From: JADJYF01 sp965278995
Lineage (GTDB): Bacteria; Pseudomonadota; Gammaproteobacteria; Ga0077536
Assembly: GCA_965278995.1 (NCBI GenBank)
Contig: OZ257136.1
Span: 1,302,001-1,366,000 of the forward strand
Reading direction: 5' to 3'
Length of the DNA stretch: 64,000 nucleotides
Shown: piece by piece, positions 17,968-25,529 of the stretch
Position numbering within the stretch: position 1 is the first letter of the stretch
Layout: each line of letters opens with the position of its first letter
The notes under the pieces: generated by a model
What the model saw: the letters and a program-made list of their open reading frames with translations, nothing else
Database searches by the model: none
Told to the model about the DNA's origin: nothing
Translations under genes and position numbers: made by a program

Positions 17968-18603
17968 ATGACAGACACTATTCTGCGCGCCGGGCTGGGA
18001 CTTGCTGCCCTGTTCGCCGTGCTGCTGGTTACGCCGCAACAATCCGCGGCCGCTGCGGTCGGCTCCCCGACGGCGATGGTCGAGGATGCCGTTACGCAGG
18101 TGCTGGCCATCCTGCAACGCAAAGAACTCGATCGCGAGCAGCGCTGGGATGAGATCGGTCGGGTGATCAATGCGCATTTCGATTTTCGCAGCATGTCGCA
18201 GAGCGTGCTGGCGACCAACTGGCGGGGCGCAACGGTCGAAGAGAAACGGCAGTTCGTCGAATATTTTTCGCAGTATCTGGAAGACACCTACCGTAACAAG
18301 ATAGAGGCTTACACCAATCAGAAAGTCGCTTACGTCAGCGAACAGGTGCGCAAGGATCGTGCGGTGGTCGAGACCGAGATCCTGGCCGATCAAGCGCGTA
18401 TTCCGGTGACCTACCGATTGAAGAACAACGACGGTGAATGGTTCGCCTACGATGTCGTCATCGAGGGCGTGAGTCTGGTCAACAATTACCGCAATACCTT
18501 CAGCGCGATCATCAAGGCCGAAGGCATGGAAGGGTTATTGACTGATCTCGAGGGGCGCATCGCCAATTACAAGGCCAAACACGGCGGTCTGCCGCCGCAG
18601 TAA
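17968..18603 (+). CDS. MlaC-like phospholipid-binding periplasmic protein (Ttg2D family), copy 1
   Basis: Periplasmic carrier of the Mla lipid transport system, shuttling phospholipid between outer and inner membranes. The 211-residue product has a signal peptide (about residues 1-28, ending QSAAAA). It then shows the MlaC domain with HFDFRSMSQSVLATNWR, YLEDTYRNKIEAYTNQKVAYV and a GEWFAYDVVIEGVSLVNNYRNTFS segment. It is the second MlaC in this neighbourhood: it converges tail to tail (31 bp apart) with the copy attached to mlaD-E-F. It follows ileS by 49 bp, so it may be co-transcribed with ileS. Confidence 0.88.
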   Translation: MTDTILRAGLGLAALFAVLLVTPQQSAAAAVGSPTAMVEDAVTQVLAILQRKELDREQRWDEIGRVINAHFDFRSMSQSVLATNWRGATVEEKRQFVEYFSQYLEDTYRNKIEAYTNQKVAYVSEQVRKDRAVVETEILADQARIPVTYRLKNNDGEWFAYDVVIEGVSLVNNYRNTFSAIIKAEGMEGLLTDLEGRIANYKAKHGGLPPQ

Positions 18604-18634
18604 GTCCCATCGCGATGAGACCAGTCTGGCCGCG

Positions 18635-19294
18635 TCATTCGGCGGCGGCCGAACTCTCCGCCACTTTGGTTTCGAGCTGGCTGATCAAGCCGGCGATGCC
18701 TTCGGCGCGAACGATGGTCTGAAAGCTGCTGCGATAGTTCCGCACCAGACTGACCTGTTCGATGACGACGTCGTAGGCGGCCCAGCCGGATTTGCCGAGA
18801 TACAGTTTGTAATCGACAGGAATATCGGCGTTGGCTGTCTTGATCACGGTATTGACCGTCGCCAGGTTAGCCGATGACTGGCGTTCGCCGACAAATTCGA
18901 CGCGTTCGTTGGTATAGCCGGAAATTTTCACCCAATAGGTATTCGACAGCAGATCGCGGAACAGGCTGGTAAAGCGCGCGCGTTCGGCTTTGGTTGCCTT
19001 CCTCCAGTTGGTTGCCAGGACGCGATTGGCCATTGCCGTGAAGTCGAAGTGTCGCGCAATCACGGCTTTGACCTGGCGCTTGCGACTGTCGTCGTTCAAG
19101 GTGGTGTCGGCAAGTGCGGCCAGCACGCCGTCAACTGTATCGTGAACGACAGCCAAAGGTGTATCGAGGGCCGGAACGGTTTGTTCGGCGGCAGGTTCGG
19201 CAGCTCCTGCGCACGCGCAGAATACGAACACCAGGGCCAATGTCGAAAGCAAGCCTCTGCTCAAGCCCGCACAGCCACGGTTTGAATAGTTCAT
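18635..19294 (-). CDS. mlaC: MlaC phospholipid-binding periplasmic protein, copy 2 (in mla operon)
   Basis: Periplasmic phospholipid shuttle of the MlaFEDB complex. 219 residues with a signal peptide ending near FCACAGAAEPA. The MlaC domain contains HFDFTAMANRVLATNWRKATKAE, NTYWVKISGYTNERVEFVGE and SGWAAYDVVIEQVSLVRNYRSSF. It is clearly paralogous to the convergent copy at 17968-18603 but well diverged. It is the last gene of mlaF-E-D-C on the minus strand, 12 bp after mlaD. Confidence 0.92.
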   Translation of the reverse strand: MNYSNRGCAGLSRGLLSTLALVFVFCACAGAAEPAAEQTVPALDTPLAVVHDTVDGVLAALADTTLNDDSRKRQVKAVIARHFDFTAMANRVLATNWRKATKAERARFTSLFRDLLSNTYWVKISGYTNERVEFVGERQSSANLATVNTVIKTANADIPVDYKLYLGKSGWAAYDVVIEQVSLVRNYRSSFQTIVRAEGIAGLISQLETKVAESSAAAE

Positions 19295-19306
19295 GCATCC
19301 CCTCCC

Positions 19307-19759
19307 TTATTTCTTGTCGGTTTCGAAGATGTACTTGCTGATCAGTTCTTCCAGGCTGATGGCTGACTCGGTATCGACAATCTCATCGCCGGGGTTCAGC
19401 ATCGCCTCGGAGCCGCCCGGTGTGATCTTGACGAACTTATCGCCGATGATGCCTTCGGTACGGATTGAGGCAATCGAATCGTCCTGCAGGCGGACTTCGT
19501 GGTCGAGTTCCATATGCACAACCGACTCATAGCTTGTCGTATCGAGCTCAATGGCTGCGACCTTGCCGACCCGCACGCCGCCGACTTCGACAAAAGCGCC
19601 AGGTTTCAAGCCGGAGGACGAGACGAACCGCGCCGCGAGACGGTAGCGATCGCCGCCCAACAGTTCGATGTCGCCGAGCTGAGTAGCCAGTCCGGCGACG
19701 CACAACAGGCCAACCAGCATGAACAGGCCGACGCTCAATTCGATTTTCGCACTACCCAT
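19307..19759 (-). CDS. mlaD: MlaD, MCE-domain lipid transport protein
   Basis: Inner-membrane anchored, periplasm-facing MCE-domain protein that forms the hexameric lipid channel of the Mla transporter. 150 residues, with one N-terminal transmembrane helix (about residues 8-26), then a single MCE domain (YRLAARFVSSSGLKPGAFVEVGGVRVGKVAAIEL) and a short helical tail. It lies between mlaE (92-bp gap) and mlaC (12-bp gap). Confidence 0.93.
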   Translation of the reverse strand: MGSAKIELSVGLFMLVGLLCVAGLATQLGDIELLGGDRYRLAARFVSSSGLKPGAFVEVGGVRVGKVAAIELDTTSYESVVHMELDHEVRLQDDSIASIRTEGIIGDKFVKITPGGSEAMLNPGDEIVDTESAISLEELISKYIFETDKK

Positions 19760-19776
19760 TGAATGGCTCCCCAGGG

Positions 19777-19836
19777 CCCTGGTCAGAATTAGCTCGTCAA
19801 CACCGCAGCCGAATGTAGAGATTATTTTGACCAGGG
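19777..19836. repeat. Spaced 9-bp inverted repeat in the mlaE-mlaD gap
   Basis: CCCTGGTCA at 19777-19785 and TGACCAGGG at 19828-19836 are perfect complements separated by 42 nt, in the only sizeable gap of the mlaFEDC string. The flanks continue with partial A/T matches. It may form a long hairpin that tunes mlaD-C relative to mlaF-E, but no function is shown. Confidence 0.4.
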
Positions 19837-19851
19837 TCCTTAGTCACGCGG

Positions 19852-20643
19852 TCACAGCAGCACGGCGCTGACGATGTAGTCGGCAAACAGTACTGCAATC
19901 GAGGCACTGACGACGGCATCCGTGGTCGTGCGGCTGACCCCTTCGGCGCCGAAAGCAGGCTCGCGCGCAAGATGCAGCAGATAACCCTTGCCGGCACAAA
20001 TCCACACAATCAGAAAGCCGAAGATCAGCGATTTCACGAATGCCATCAGCACATCCCGCCACAACACGCTGTCAGCCATGCCGACAAAATAAGCGCCTTC
20101 GCCGACATCGAGCAGAACGACGCCGACCAGCCATCCGCCACCAATGCCGACGACGCAAAAAATGGCTGTCAACAGCGGTACCCCGAGCAGTCCTGCAATG
20201 AAGCGCGGCGCGATCAGATAGCCGAACGGATCAATCGCCATGCATTCGAGCGCATCGATTTGATTGTCGCTGCGCATGATGCCGATCTCCGCGCACATCG
20301 CAGAACCGACGCGTCCGATCACGATCAGCGCGGTCAGCACTGGCGCCAGTTCGCGAATCAGGCTGAGACCGACGGCGGCGCCAAGCTGGCTCACGGCACC
20401 GAAGCGAACCAGCGTATCGTGAAACTGCAGCGCCAGAACCATGCCGACGAATGCGCCCGCTACCGCGATTACCGTGACCGACAGCGAGCCCATGAAATGG
20501 AGCTGGCGAAGGGTAACCTGATGCTGGCGCCAGGGGCGTACCAGATGCACGCTGACGGCGCCGAGGAACAGTCCGAAGCGACCGAGCGTAGCAAGCGGGC
20601 TCAACCAGCCCGACTGCAGCGGCGAAGCGCCGGCGCTATTCAT
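19852..20643 (-). CDS. mlaE: MlaE, ABC transporter permease (lipid asymmetry)
   Basis: Inner-membrane permease of the MlaFEDB phospholipid transporter. 263 residues with about five hydrophobic helices. Conserved family segments are GAFVGMVLALQFHDTLVRFGA, SLIRELAPVLTALIVIGRVGSAMCAEIGIM and IDALECMAIDPFGYLIAPR. The 3' end of mlaF overlaps its start by 8 bp. mlaB (STAS) is not present in this cluster, so either it is elsewhere or the complex works without it. Confidence 0.95.
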   Translation of the reverse strand: MNSAGASPLQSGWLSPLATLGRFGLFLGAVSVHLVRPWRQHQVTLRQLHFMGSLSVTVIAVAGAFVGMVLALQFHDTLVRFGAVSQLGAAVGLSLIRELAPVLTALIVIGRVGSAMCAEIGIMRSDNQIDALECMAIDPFGYLIAPRFIAGLLGVPLLTAIFCVVGIGGGWLVGVVLLDVGEGAYFVGMADSVLWRDVLMAFVKSLIFGFLIVWICAGKGYLLHLAREPAFGAEGVSRTTTDAVVSASIAVLFADYIVSAVLL

Positions 20644-21457
20644 CGATGTCTGCCGTCAACCGATTGAGGTAGGCATCGGCATCGACTTCGTGGCGCCGGA
20701 CCCGGCGTTCGAGTAGCGACTGCGTGTAGTCATCCGGTGTCGCGCGAACTTCCGCCAGCGTGCCGATGGCGCGCATGCCGCCACCGCCGATGATCAGCAG
20801 GCGATCGGCAATCTTAATTGCGCTTTCCAGCGCATGGGTGACCACGACGATAGTCATCTGGTGCGCTTCGCGAAGCTGCAGTATGAGATCGTCCAGCTCG
20901 GCTGCCGTTGCCGGGTCGAGACCCGAGGAAGGCTCGTCGAAAAATAGAATGCGCGGATCCATGATGACCGCGCGCGCGAGTCCGGCACGCTTCAGCATGC
21001 CGCCCGAGAGCTGCGCCGGCAGATAGTCCTCGAAGCCGGCGAGGTTCATCATCTCGAGTTTCATGCGGCTCATGATGCGGATGGTCGACGGATCGAGCCG
21101 CGTGTGCTGGCGCAGCGGCAGTTCGATGTTCTCGATCACGGTCATGGAGTTGATCAACGCGCCGTGCTGGAAAGCCACGCCCATGTACCGACGCAGTCGG
21201 TAGACCTGTTCGCGTGGCGCCGGATACAGCCGTTCGCCGAGCAGATCGATGGTGCCGGTCGTCGGTGCCGTCAGGCCCAGGACATGGCGCAGCAGCGTCG
21301 TCTTGCCGGCACCGCTGGCGCCCATGATGACGAAGATCTCGCGTTGCTGAACCTGGAAGTCAATCCCGGCCAATACCGCCACGCCGCCATAGCCCGAACT
21401 CAGTCCACTAACCTTCAGCGCAGGCGCAGGGTCGATTCCGTGATGACTCGATTGCAT
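20636..21457 (-). CDS. mlaF: MlaF, ABC transporter ATP-binding protein
   Basis: ATPase of the Mla phospholipid transporter. From ATG 21457 the product is 273 residues, with Walker A (GASGAGKTTLL), the signature LSGGMLKRAGLARA and Walker B (RILFFDEPSSGLDP). The open frame continues upstream to 22051, but that part is the antisense of xdhC and encodes no ABC homology, so the start is placed at ATG 21457, just before the first beta-strand of the domain. The C-terminus (TQSLLERRVRRHEVDADAYLNRL) is longer than in E. coli MlaF. First gene of mlaF-E-D-C. Confidence 0.93.
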   Translation of the reverse strand: MQSSHHGIDPAPALKVSGLSSGYGGVAVLAGIDFQVQQREIFVIMGASGAGKTTLLRHVLGLTAPTTGTIDLLGERLYPAPREQVYRLRRYMGVAFQHGALINSMTVIENIELPLRQHTRLDPSTIRIMSRMKLEMMNLAGFEDYLPAQLSGGMLKRAGLARAVIMDPRILFFDEPSSGLDPATAAELDDLILQLREAHQMTIVVVTHALESAIKIADRLLIIGGGGMRAIGTLAEVRATPDDYTQSLLERRVRRHEVDADAYLNRLTADIDE

Positions 21458-21611
21458 GTGCAGACTGTGGTTACGCGCTCGCCCATGGTGGGTCGACAAT
21501 GGGTGGAAAGTGGGTGCGTTGCCTGTTTGTCGGCCGTACCGCGTTACACTGAACACGCCGGCATGTGGCCGGCAGAAGTATCCTCCGAAACGGATCGAGC
21601 GGGAAGCGCTG

Positions 21612-22589
21612 ATGGAAAACGGTATCGTCAATCGCAGTGAAGTGGAGATCCTCGCGCACGGCCGGCGGTGGCTGGCGGCGGGGGAAAGGGTCGCGCTGGC
21701 AACGGTTGCGCGTACCTGGGGTTCGTCGCCGCGCCAACCCGGTGCGCTGATGGTCGTGAGCGACACCGGGCGTTTCGAAGGCTCGGTCTCCGGCGGGTGC
21801 ATCGAAGCCGAACTGATTGCACGTGTGGGCAGCGATTTTCCGGCCGGGCTGGAGACCATCGAATATTCCTCCGATACCACGCGTTCGCTGCCGTGCGGCG
21901 GGCGATTGCTGCTGGCTGTCGAGCCACTGGCGGCGCTCGGTGACATCGGTGACCTGATCGACGCCTTGGGCCGGGGCCAGCGCGTGGTTCGCACGCTCGA
22001 TCTGGGGCAACGCCAGGCTAGCTGGGCGTTGGCCGGAACGGACAGCCGCACCCGTTACGCCGACGACCTGCTCGAAGTGGTCTATGAACCGGCCTGGCGG
22101 CTGCTCGTGATTGGTGCGGGCGAACTCGCCGCCTGGGTGTGTCGATTCGCCGCGCTACTGGGGTACGCTATCGACGTCAGCGATCCGCGTCCCGAGTATG
22201 CCGACGCCTGGAGCCTCGGCGATTTCCCCGTTGCACCCGAACATCCGGATGACCACATCGCTGCCGCCAGGAGCGATGCACAGACCGCTATCGTGGCCCT
22301 GACTCACGACCCCAAAGTCGATGACCTCGCGATGCTTGAAGCGTTGTCGACACCGGCTTTCTACATCGGCGCGCTGGGCTCGTCGCGGACCACCGCCAAG
22401 CGCGCCGAACGGCTGATCGAACATTTCAGCAAGACACCGGCCGATGTCGCCCGCATCCGCGCACCTATCGGCATCGATCTCAACACCCGCAAACCGCAGG
22501 AGATTGCGTTGGCCGTACTGGCCGACATCACCGCCGCGCGCAATCACGTCGAGGTCACGACCAGGCGCCTGGCCGACACCCTGGCATGA
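21612..22589 (+). CDS. xdhC: XdhC/CoxI family protein (molybdenum-enzyme maturation factor)
   Basis: XdhC-type chaperone that binds molybdenum cofactor, promotes its sulfuration and delivers it to xanthine dehydrogenase or CO dehydrogenase-type hydroxylases. The N-terminal XdhC/CoxI domain has SVSGGCIEAELI and SLPCGGRLLLAVEPL; the C-terminal Rossmann-like domain has RLLVIGAGELAAWVCRFAALLGY, ALTHDPKVDD and FYIGALGSSRTTAKRAERL. The start is ATG 21612 (325 residues). The frame runs upstream to 21456, but homology begins after 21612. It overlaps mocA as ATGA, yet no molybdenum hydroxylase gene is in the window. Confidence 0.9.
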   Translation: MENGIVNRSEVEILAHGRRWLAAGERVALATVARTWGSSPRQPGALMVVSDTGRFEGSVSGGCIEAELIARVGSDFPAGLETIEYSSDTTRSLPCGGRLLLAVEPLAALGDIGDLIDALGRGQRVVRTLDLGQRQASWALAGTDSRTRYADDLLEVVYEPAWRLLVIGAGELAAWVCRFAALLGYAIDVSDPRPEYADAWSLGDFPVAPEHPDDHIAAARSDAQTAIVALTHDPKVDDLAMLEALSTPAFYIGALGSSRTTAKRAERLIEHFSKTPADVARIRAPIGIDLNTRKPQEIALAVLADITAARNHVEVTTRRLADTLA

Positions 22590-23161
22590 TCACCGGCCTG
22601 CTGCTCGCCGCCGGCCATGCCCGGCGTTTCGGAGCCGACAAACTCGCTGCGACGTTGGCCGATGGCGTGCCGGTTGCGCTGCGCTCGGCTGCGCAGATGG
22701 CTGCTGCAGTCGATCAGTTGCTGGTTGTCGTCCAGACCTCGACCAGCGTCAGCGCACGACTGCTCGAAGCGGCCGGCTACACGCTGGTGGTCTGTGCACA
22801 GGCCGTCAACGGGATGGCCTACAGTCTTGCCGGCGGCGTCCGCGCGAGCGCAACGAGCACCGCCTGGGTCATCGGACTGGCCGACATGCCGCTCCTGCAA
22901 ACCGCCACCATCCAGCAGCTAATCAAGCATTATCGCGATAGTGATCGCATCATCGTGCCGCAACATGCCGGGCGCGACGGCCATCCGGTGATATTCCCGG
23001 CGCGTTACGGCGAGGCATTGCAGGCACTGGAAGGCGATCGCGGTGCACGGGCGCTGTTGCAGACCCATGCCGGCGACATCAACCATGTCGAAGTCGATGA
23101 CCGCGGCATACTGATCGACATCGATACGCCTGAAGACCTCGCGAAGCTCGCCGCTGAGTAA
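22586..23161 (+). CDS. mocA: Molybdenum cofactor cytidylyltransferase-like NTP transferase (MocA)
   Basis: Expected to transfer CMP to molybdopterin, giving the MCD cofactor of xanthine dehydrogenase-family enzymes. The 191-residue product has the MobA-like nucleotide-binding start ITGLLLAAGHARRFGADKL and the metal-binding GLADMPLL, then GRDGHPVIFPARY and DIDTPEDL, which are typical of MocA. The start ATG overlaps the xdhC stop (ATGA, 22586-22589), so the two are translationally coupled. MobA (guanylyl) activity is less likely given the xdhC partner. Confidence 0.88.
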   Translation: MITGLLLAAGHARRFGADKLAATLADGVPVALRSAAQMAAAVDQLLVVVQTSTSVSARLLEAAGYTLVVCAQAVNGMAYSLAGGVRASATSTAWVIGLADMPLLQTATIQQLIKHYRDSDRIIVPQHAGRDGHPVIFPARYGEALQALEGDRGARALLQTHAGDINHVEVDDRGILIDIDTPEDLAKLAAE

Positions 23162-23242
23162 CGGTTCCTGCTTCCCAGTGTGTCGGTGGCCATGGTCTGC
23201 CACAGCGCGGCCTGCGCACTGCAGGGGAAGCAGGAACCGTTA
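23159..23242. terminator. Long inverted repeat at the convergent mocA/GGDEF-EAL junction, likely bidirectional terminator
   Basis: An 18-bp arm at 23159-23176 (beginning TAACGGTTCC) is perfectly complementary to 23225-23242 (ending GGAACCGTTA), with 48 nt between. An inner pair CAGTG (23176-23180)/CACTG (23217-23221) extends the stem past a small bulge. Each arm contains the TAA stop codon of one of the two convergent genes. There is no long T-run, but on both strands the stem would end the transcript. Confidence 0.6.
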
Positions 23243-25369
23243 TTCGATGATCAGAGTCTCCAGCGGCTGCGGGCGCCCGATAGCGTAACCTTGCGCGAAA
23301 TCGATCGACAGTTCGTGCAGCAATTGCAGCGTCTGGGCATTTTCGACGAACTCGGCGATGGTCTGTTTACCCATCACATGGCCGATATCGTTGATCGAGC
23401 GGACCATCGCGTAGTCGAGCGGATGCGTTGCCATGTCGCGAACGAAAGCACCGTCGATCTTGAGAAAATCCACTGGCAGCTGCTTCAGATAAGTCAGCGA
23501 GGAATAGCCGCTGCCGAAGTCATCCAGCGCGAAATGGCAACCCTGTTCTTTCAGGGTGCGCATGAAGCGCGTGGCGTGCGCAAGATCGGCAATCGCCGCT
23601 GTCTCGGTGATTTCGAAACACACACTGCTGGCGCGGATGCCGTTACCGGTGAACTGCTCGAGGATATAGCCGAGCAGTTCATTGTTGCCGATGGATTGCC
23701 CGGACAGATTGATCGCACACATGGCGGGCACGGCAAGACCGGCATTTGTGCGTTCGCGCAGCCAGTCGAATGTGTGCGAGATCACCCAACGGTCGAGGCT
23801 CGCAGCCAGCTTGTAGCGTTCGGCAACCGCCAGAAATTCGCCTGGCATGATGAGCTGACCCAGTTCGTCGCGCATACGGACAAGGATCTCGCAATGCATG
23901 CCGGTTTTCGGTTGCTTCAGCGCGCTGATCGGTTGCACCGCCAGCATGAATTGATCGTCATGCAGAGCCTGCGCGAAACGCGCAGCCCGGCGTATCGTGC
24001 CCTGGCGCAGCTTGATCGGCGCATCGTCGTCTTGATAGACATGCACGCGATTACGCCCTGATTCGCGCGCTGCATAGCGGGCGGCGTCGGCCATGCCGAG
24101 CATTTCACCGGGCGAGGCTGCGCCGGGTTCGAGCATCACCAGCCCGATGCTGACCGACAGGCGGAAACGCCGCGATTGCCACTCGAAATCCTGCACGGCG
24201 ATAATGCGATGGACGCCGTCCAGCGCGCTGCGTGCCGCTTCCAGTGAACAATCCTCGATCAGCATGGCGAATTCGTCGCCGCCGATGCGGGCAACGGTAT
24301 CGCGCCCGCGAGCGAGCGTTTTCAGCTGTCGCGCGACGTGGCGCAACAGATCGTCGCCGGCCGCTTTGCCGCAGCTGTCGTTGACCAGTTTGAATTCGTC
24401 GATTTCGATGACGGCGAGTGCATGCCCAGGCGTTTCGCCCGGCGGATTGTCGAGCAGCTGATGCATGCGCTGCTCGAGCGATTGACGATTGACCAGTCCG
24501 GTCAGCGGGTCATGGCGCGATTGAAGTGCGAGCCGGCGGCCGAGCTTCCAGGCGTCGTCGATATTTTCGCAGGCCACCAACAGCAGCATGTCACCGCCGA
24601 CGTCGAGCGCGCGGCCGAGATGTCGCATGCGCACGCGTTCGCCGTTCTCCATGATCTGGTGCATTTCCCAATGATGCACGCGGTCCGGGAACTGGCGGGC
24701 ACGCGCCAGATGCGCTTCGATCTGTCGGCGATCGGCGACACGATACAAATCGGCAAACGAATGACCGAGCAGCATGTCGGGTCGATAGCCCAGCGCCTCA
24801 GCGGCATGCTGGCTGACATGGCGAACCACGCCGGCGCTGGTCAGGGTAAAACTGTTGCCGGGGGCGTGTTCATAGAGCAGCGCGTAAGGCAGGGCAAGGC
24901 CGTCCCCGCTGCTCGAGTTCATGACATTGTCTGCGGACTTCGCCCAAGCTTGCGTGCTCCCGGTGGTCTGCGCACGCAGGCTGGCCAGCGTGTCGCGCAG
25001 CGCGAGCTGCGTATGGATACGCGCAACAAGCGTCGGCAGATGGCCGGGCTTGACGATGTAGTCGTTCGCGCCGAGATCCAGGCTGCGTTGAATATCTGCA
25101 GCATTCCCGCTGGCCGCAAGCATGATGACGGGCAGGTCAGTCGCCGGATAACGGTCGCGAAGTCGCCGCAGCACTTCGTCGCCGCGCATGCCGGGCATCA
25201 CCAGATCGAGCAGGATGACGTCGAAAGGCCGTTGTTCGACCAGCGCCAGACCGCTTTCGCCATCGGCGGCCGTGACCACTTCGAAGCCCTTGGCCACGAG
25301 TCGCATCGCCACCGCCTTGCGGATGGTCGCGTTGTCGTCGATGGCCAGTACTGTGGGCGTCGCGGGCAT
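23240..25369 (-). CDS. Response regulator with PAS, GGDEF and EAL domains (cyclic-di-GMP turnover)
   Basis: 709-residue signalling protein. Order: receiver domain (acidic pocket D11-D12, phospho-acceptor D55 in LLDLVMPG, Lys in YIVKPG), PAS-like domain (about 165-280), GGDEF domain with an intact GGDEF and an RGRD inhibitory (RxxD) site five residues before it, then EAL. In the EAL domain the signature reads EIL (CEILVRM), but ALDDFGSGYSSL, KIDGAFVRD and AEFVEN are kept, so phosphodiesterase activity is plausible. It has no membrane segment and no partner kinase in the neighbourhood. It could be a dual diguanylate cyclase/phosphodiesterase controlled by phosphorylation. Confidence 0.92.
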   Translation of the reverse strand: MPATPTVLAIDDNATIRKAVAMRLVAKGFEVVTAADGESGLALVEQRPFDVILLDLVMPGMRGDEVLRRLRDRYPATDLPVIMLAASGNAADIQRSLDLGANDYIVKPGHLPTLVARIHTQLALRDTLASLRAQTTGSTQAWAKSADNVMNSSSGDGLALPYALLYEHAPGNSFTLTSAGVVRHVSQHAAEALGYRPDMLLGHSFADLYRVADRRQIEAHLARARQFPDRVHHWEMHQIMENGERVRMRHLGRALDVGGDMLLLVACENIDDAWKLGRRLALQSRHDPLTGLVNRQSLEQRMHQLLDNPPGETPGHALAVIEIDEFKLVNDSCGKAAGDDLLRHVARQLKTLARGRDTVARIGGDEFAMLIEDCSLEAARSALDGVHRIIAVQDFEWQSRRFRLSVSIGLVMLEPGAASPGEMLGMADAARYAARESGRNRVHVYQDDDAPIKLRQGTIRRAARFAQALHDDQFMLAVQPISALKQPKTGMHCEILVRMRDELGQLIMPGEFLAVAERYKLAASLDRWVISHTFDWLRERTNAGLAVPAMCAINLSGQSIGNNELLGYILEQFTGNGIRASSVCFEITETAAIADLAHATRFMRTLKEQGCHFALDDFGSGYSSLTYLKQLPVDFLKIDGAFVRDMATHPLDYAMVRSINDIGHVMGKQTIAEFVENAQTLQLLHELSIDFAQGYAIGRPQPLETLIIE

Positions 25370-25529
25370 GGGCTACCTCGGATCCGCGCGGAGTCCGGCG
25401 GAAATCGAGCGGGATTTTCACTCAGTGTAGAGCCTGGCGAGCGAACTACGACACTAATTTTCGCTCCCGGTCGACGCGCGTGCGCAAATTGTGATGGCCG
25501 TCTAACTAACTGCAGAGGCCAAAGAGCGG

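Noticed and set aside
21458..22051. N-terminal extension of mlaF
   Set aside because: The sequence upstream of ATG 21457 is antisense xdhC and has no ABC homology.
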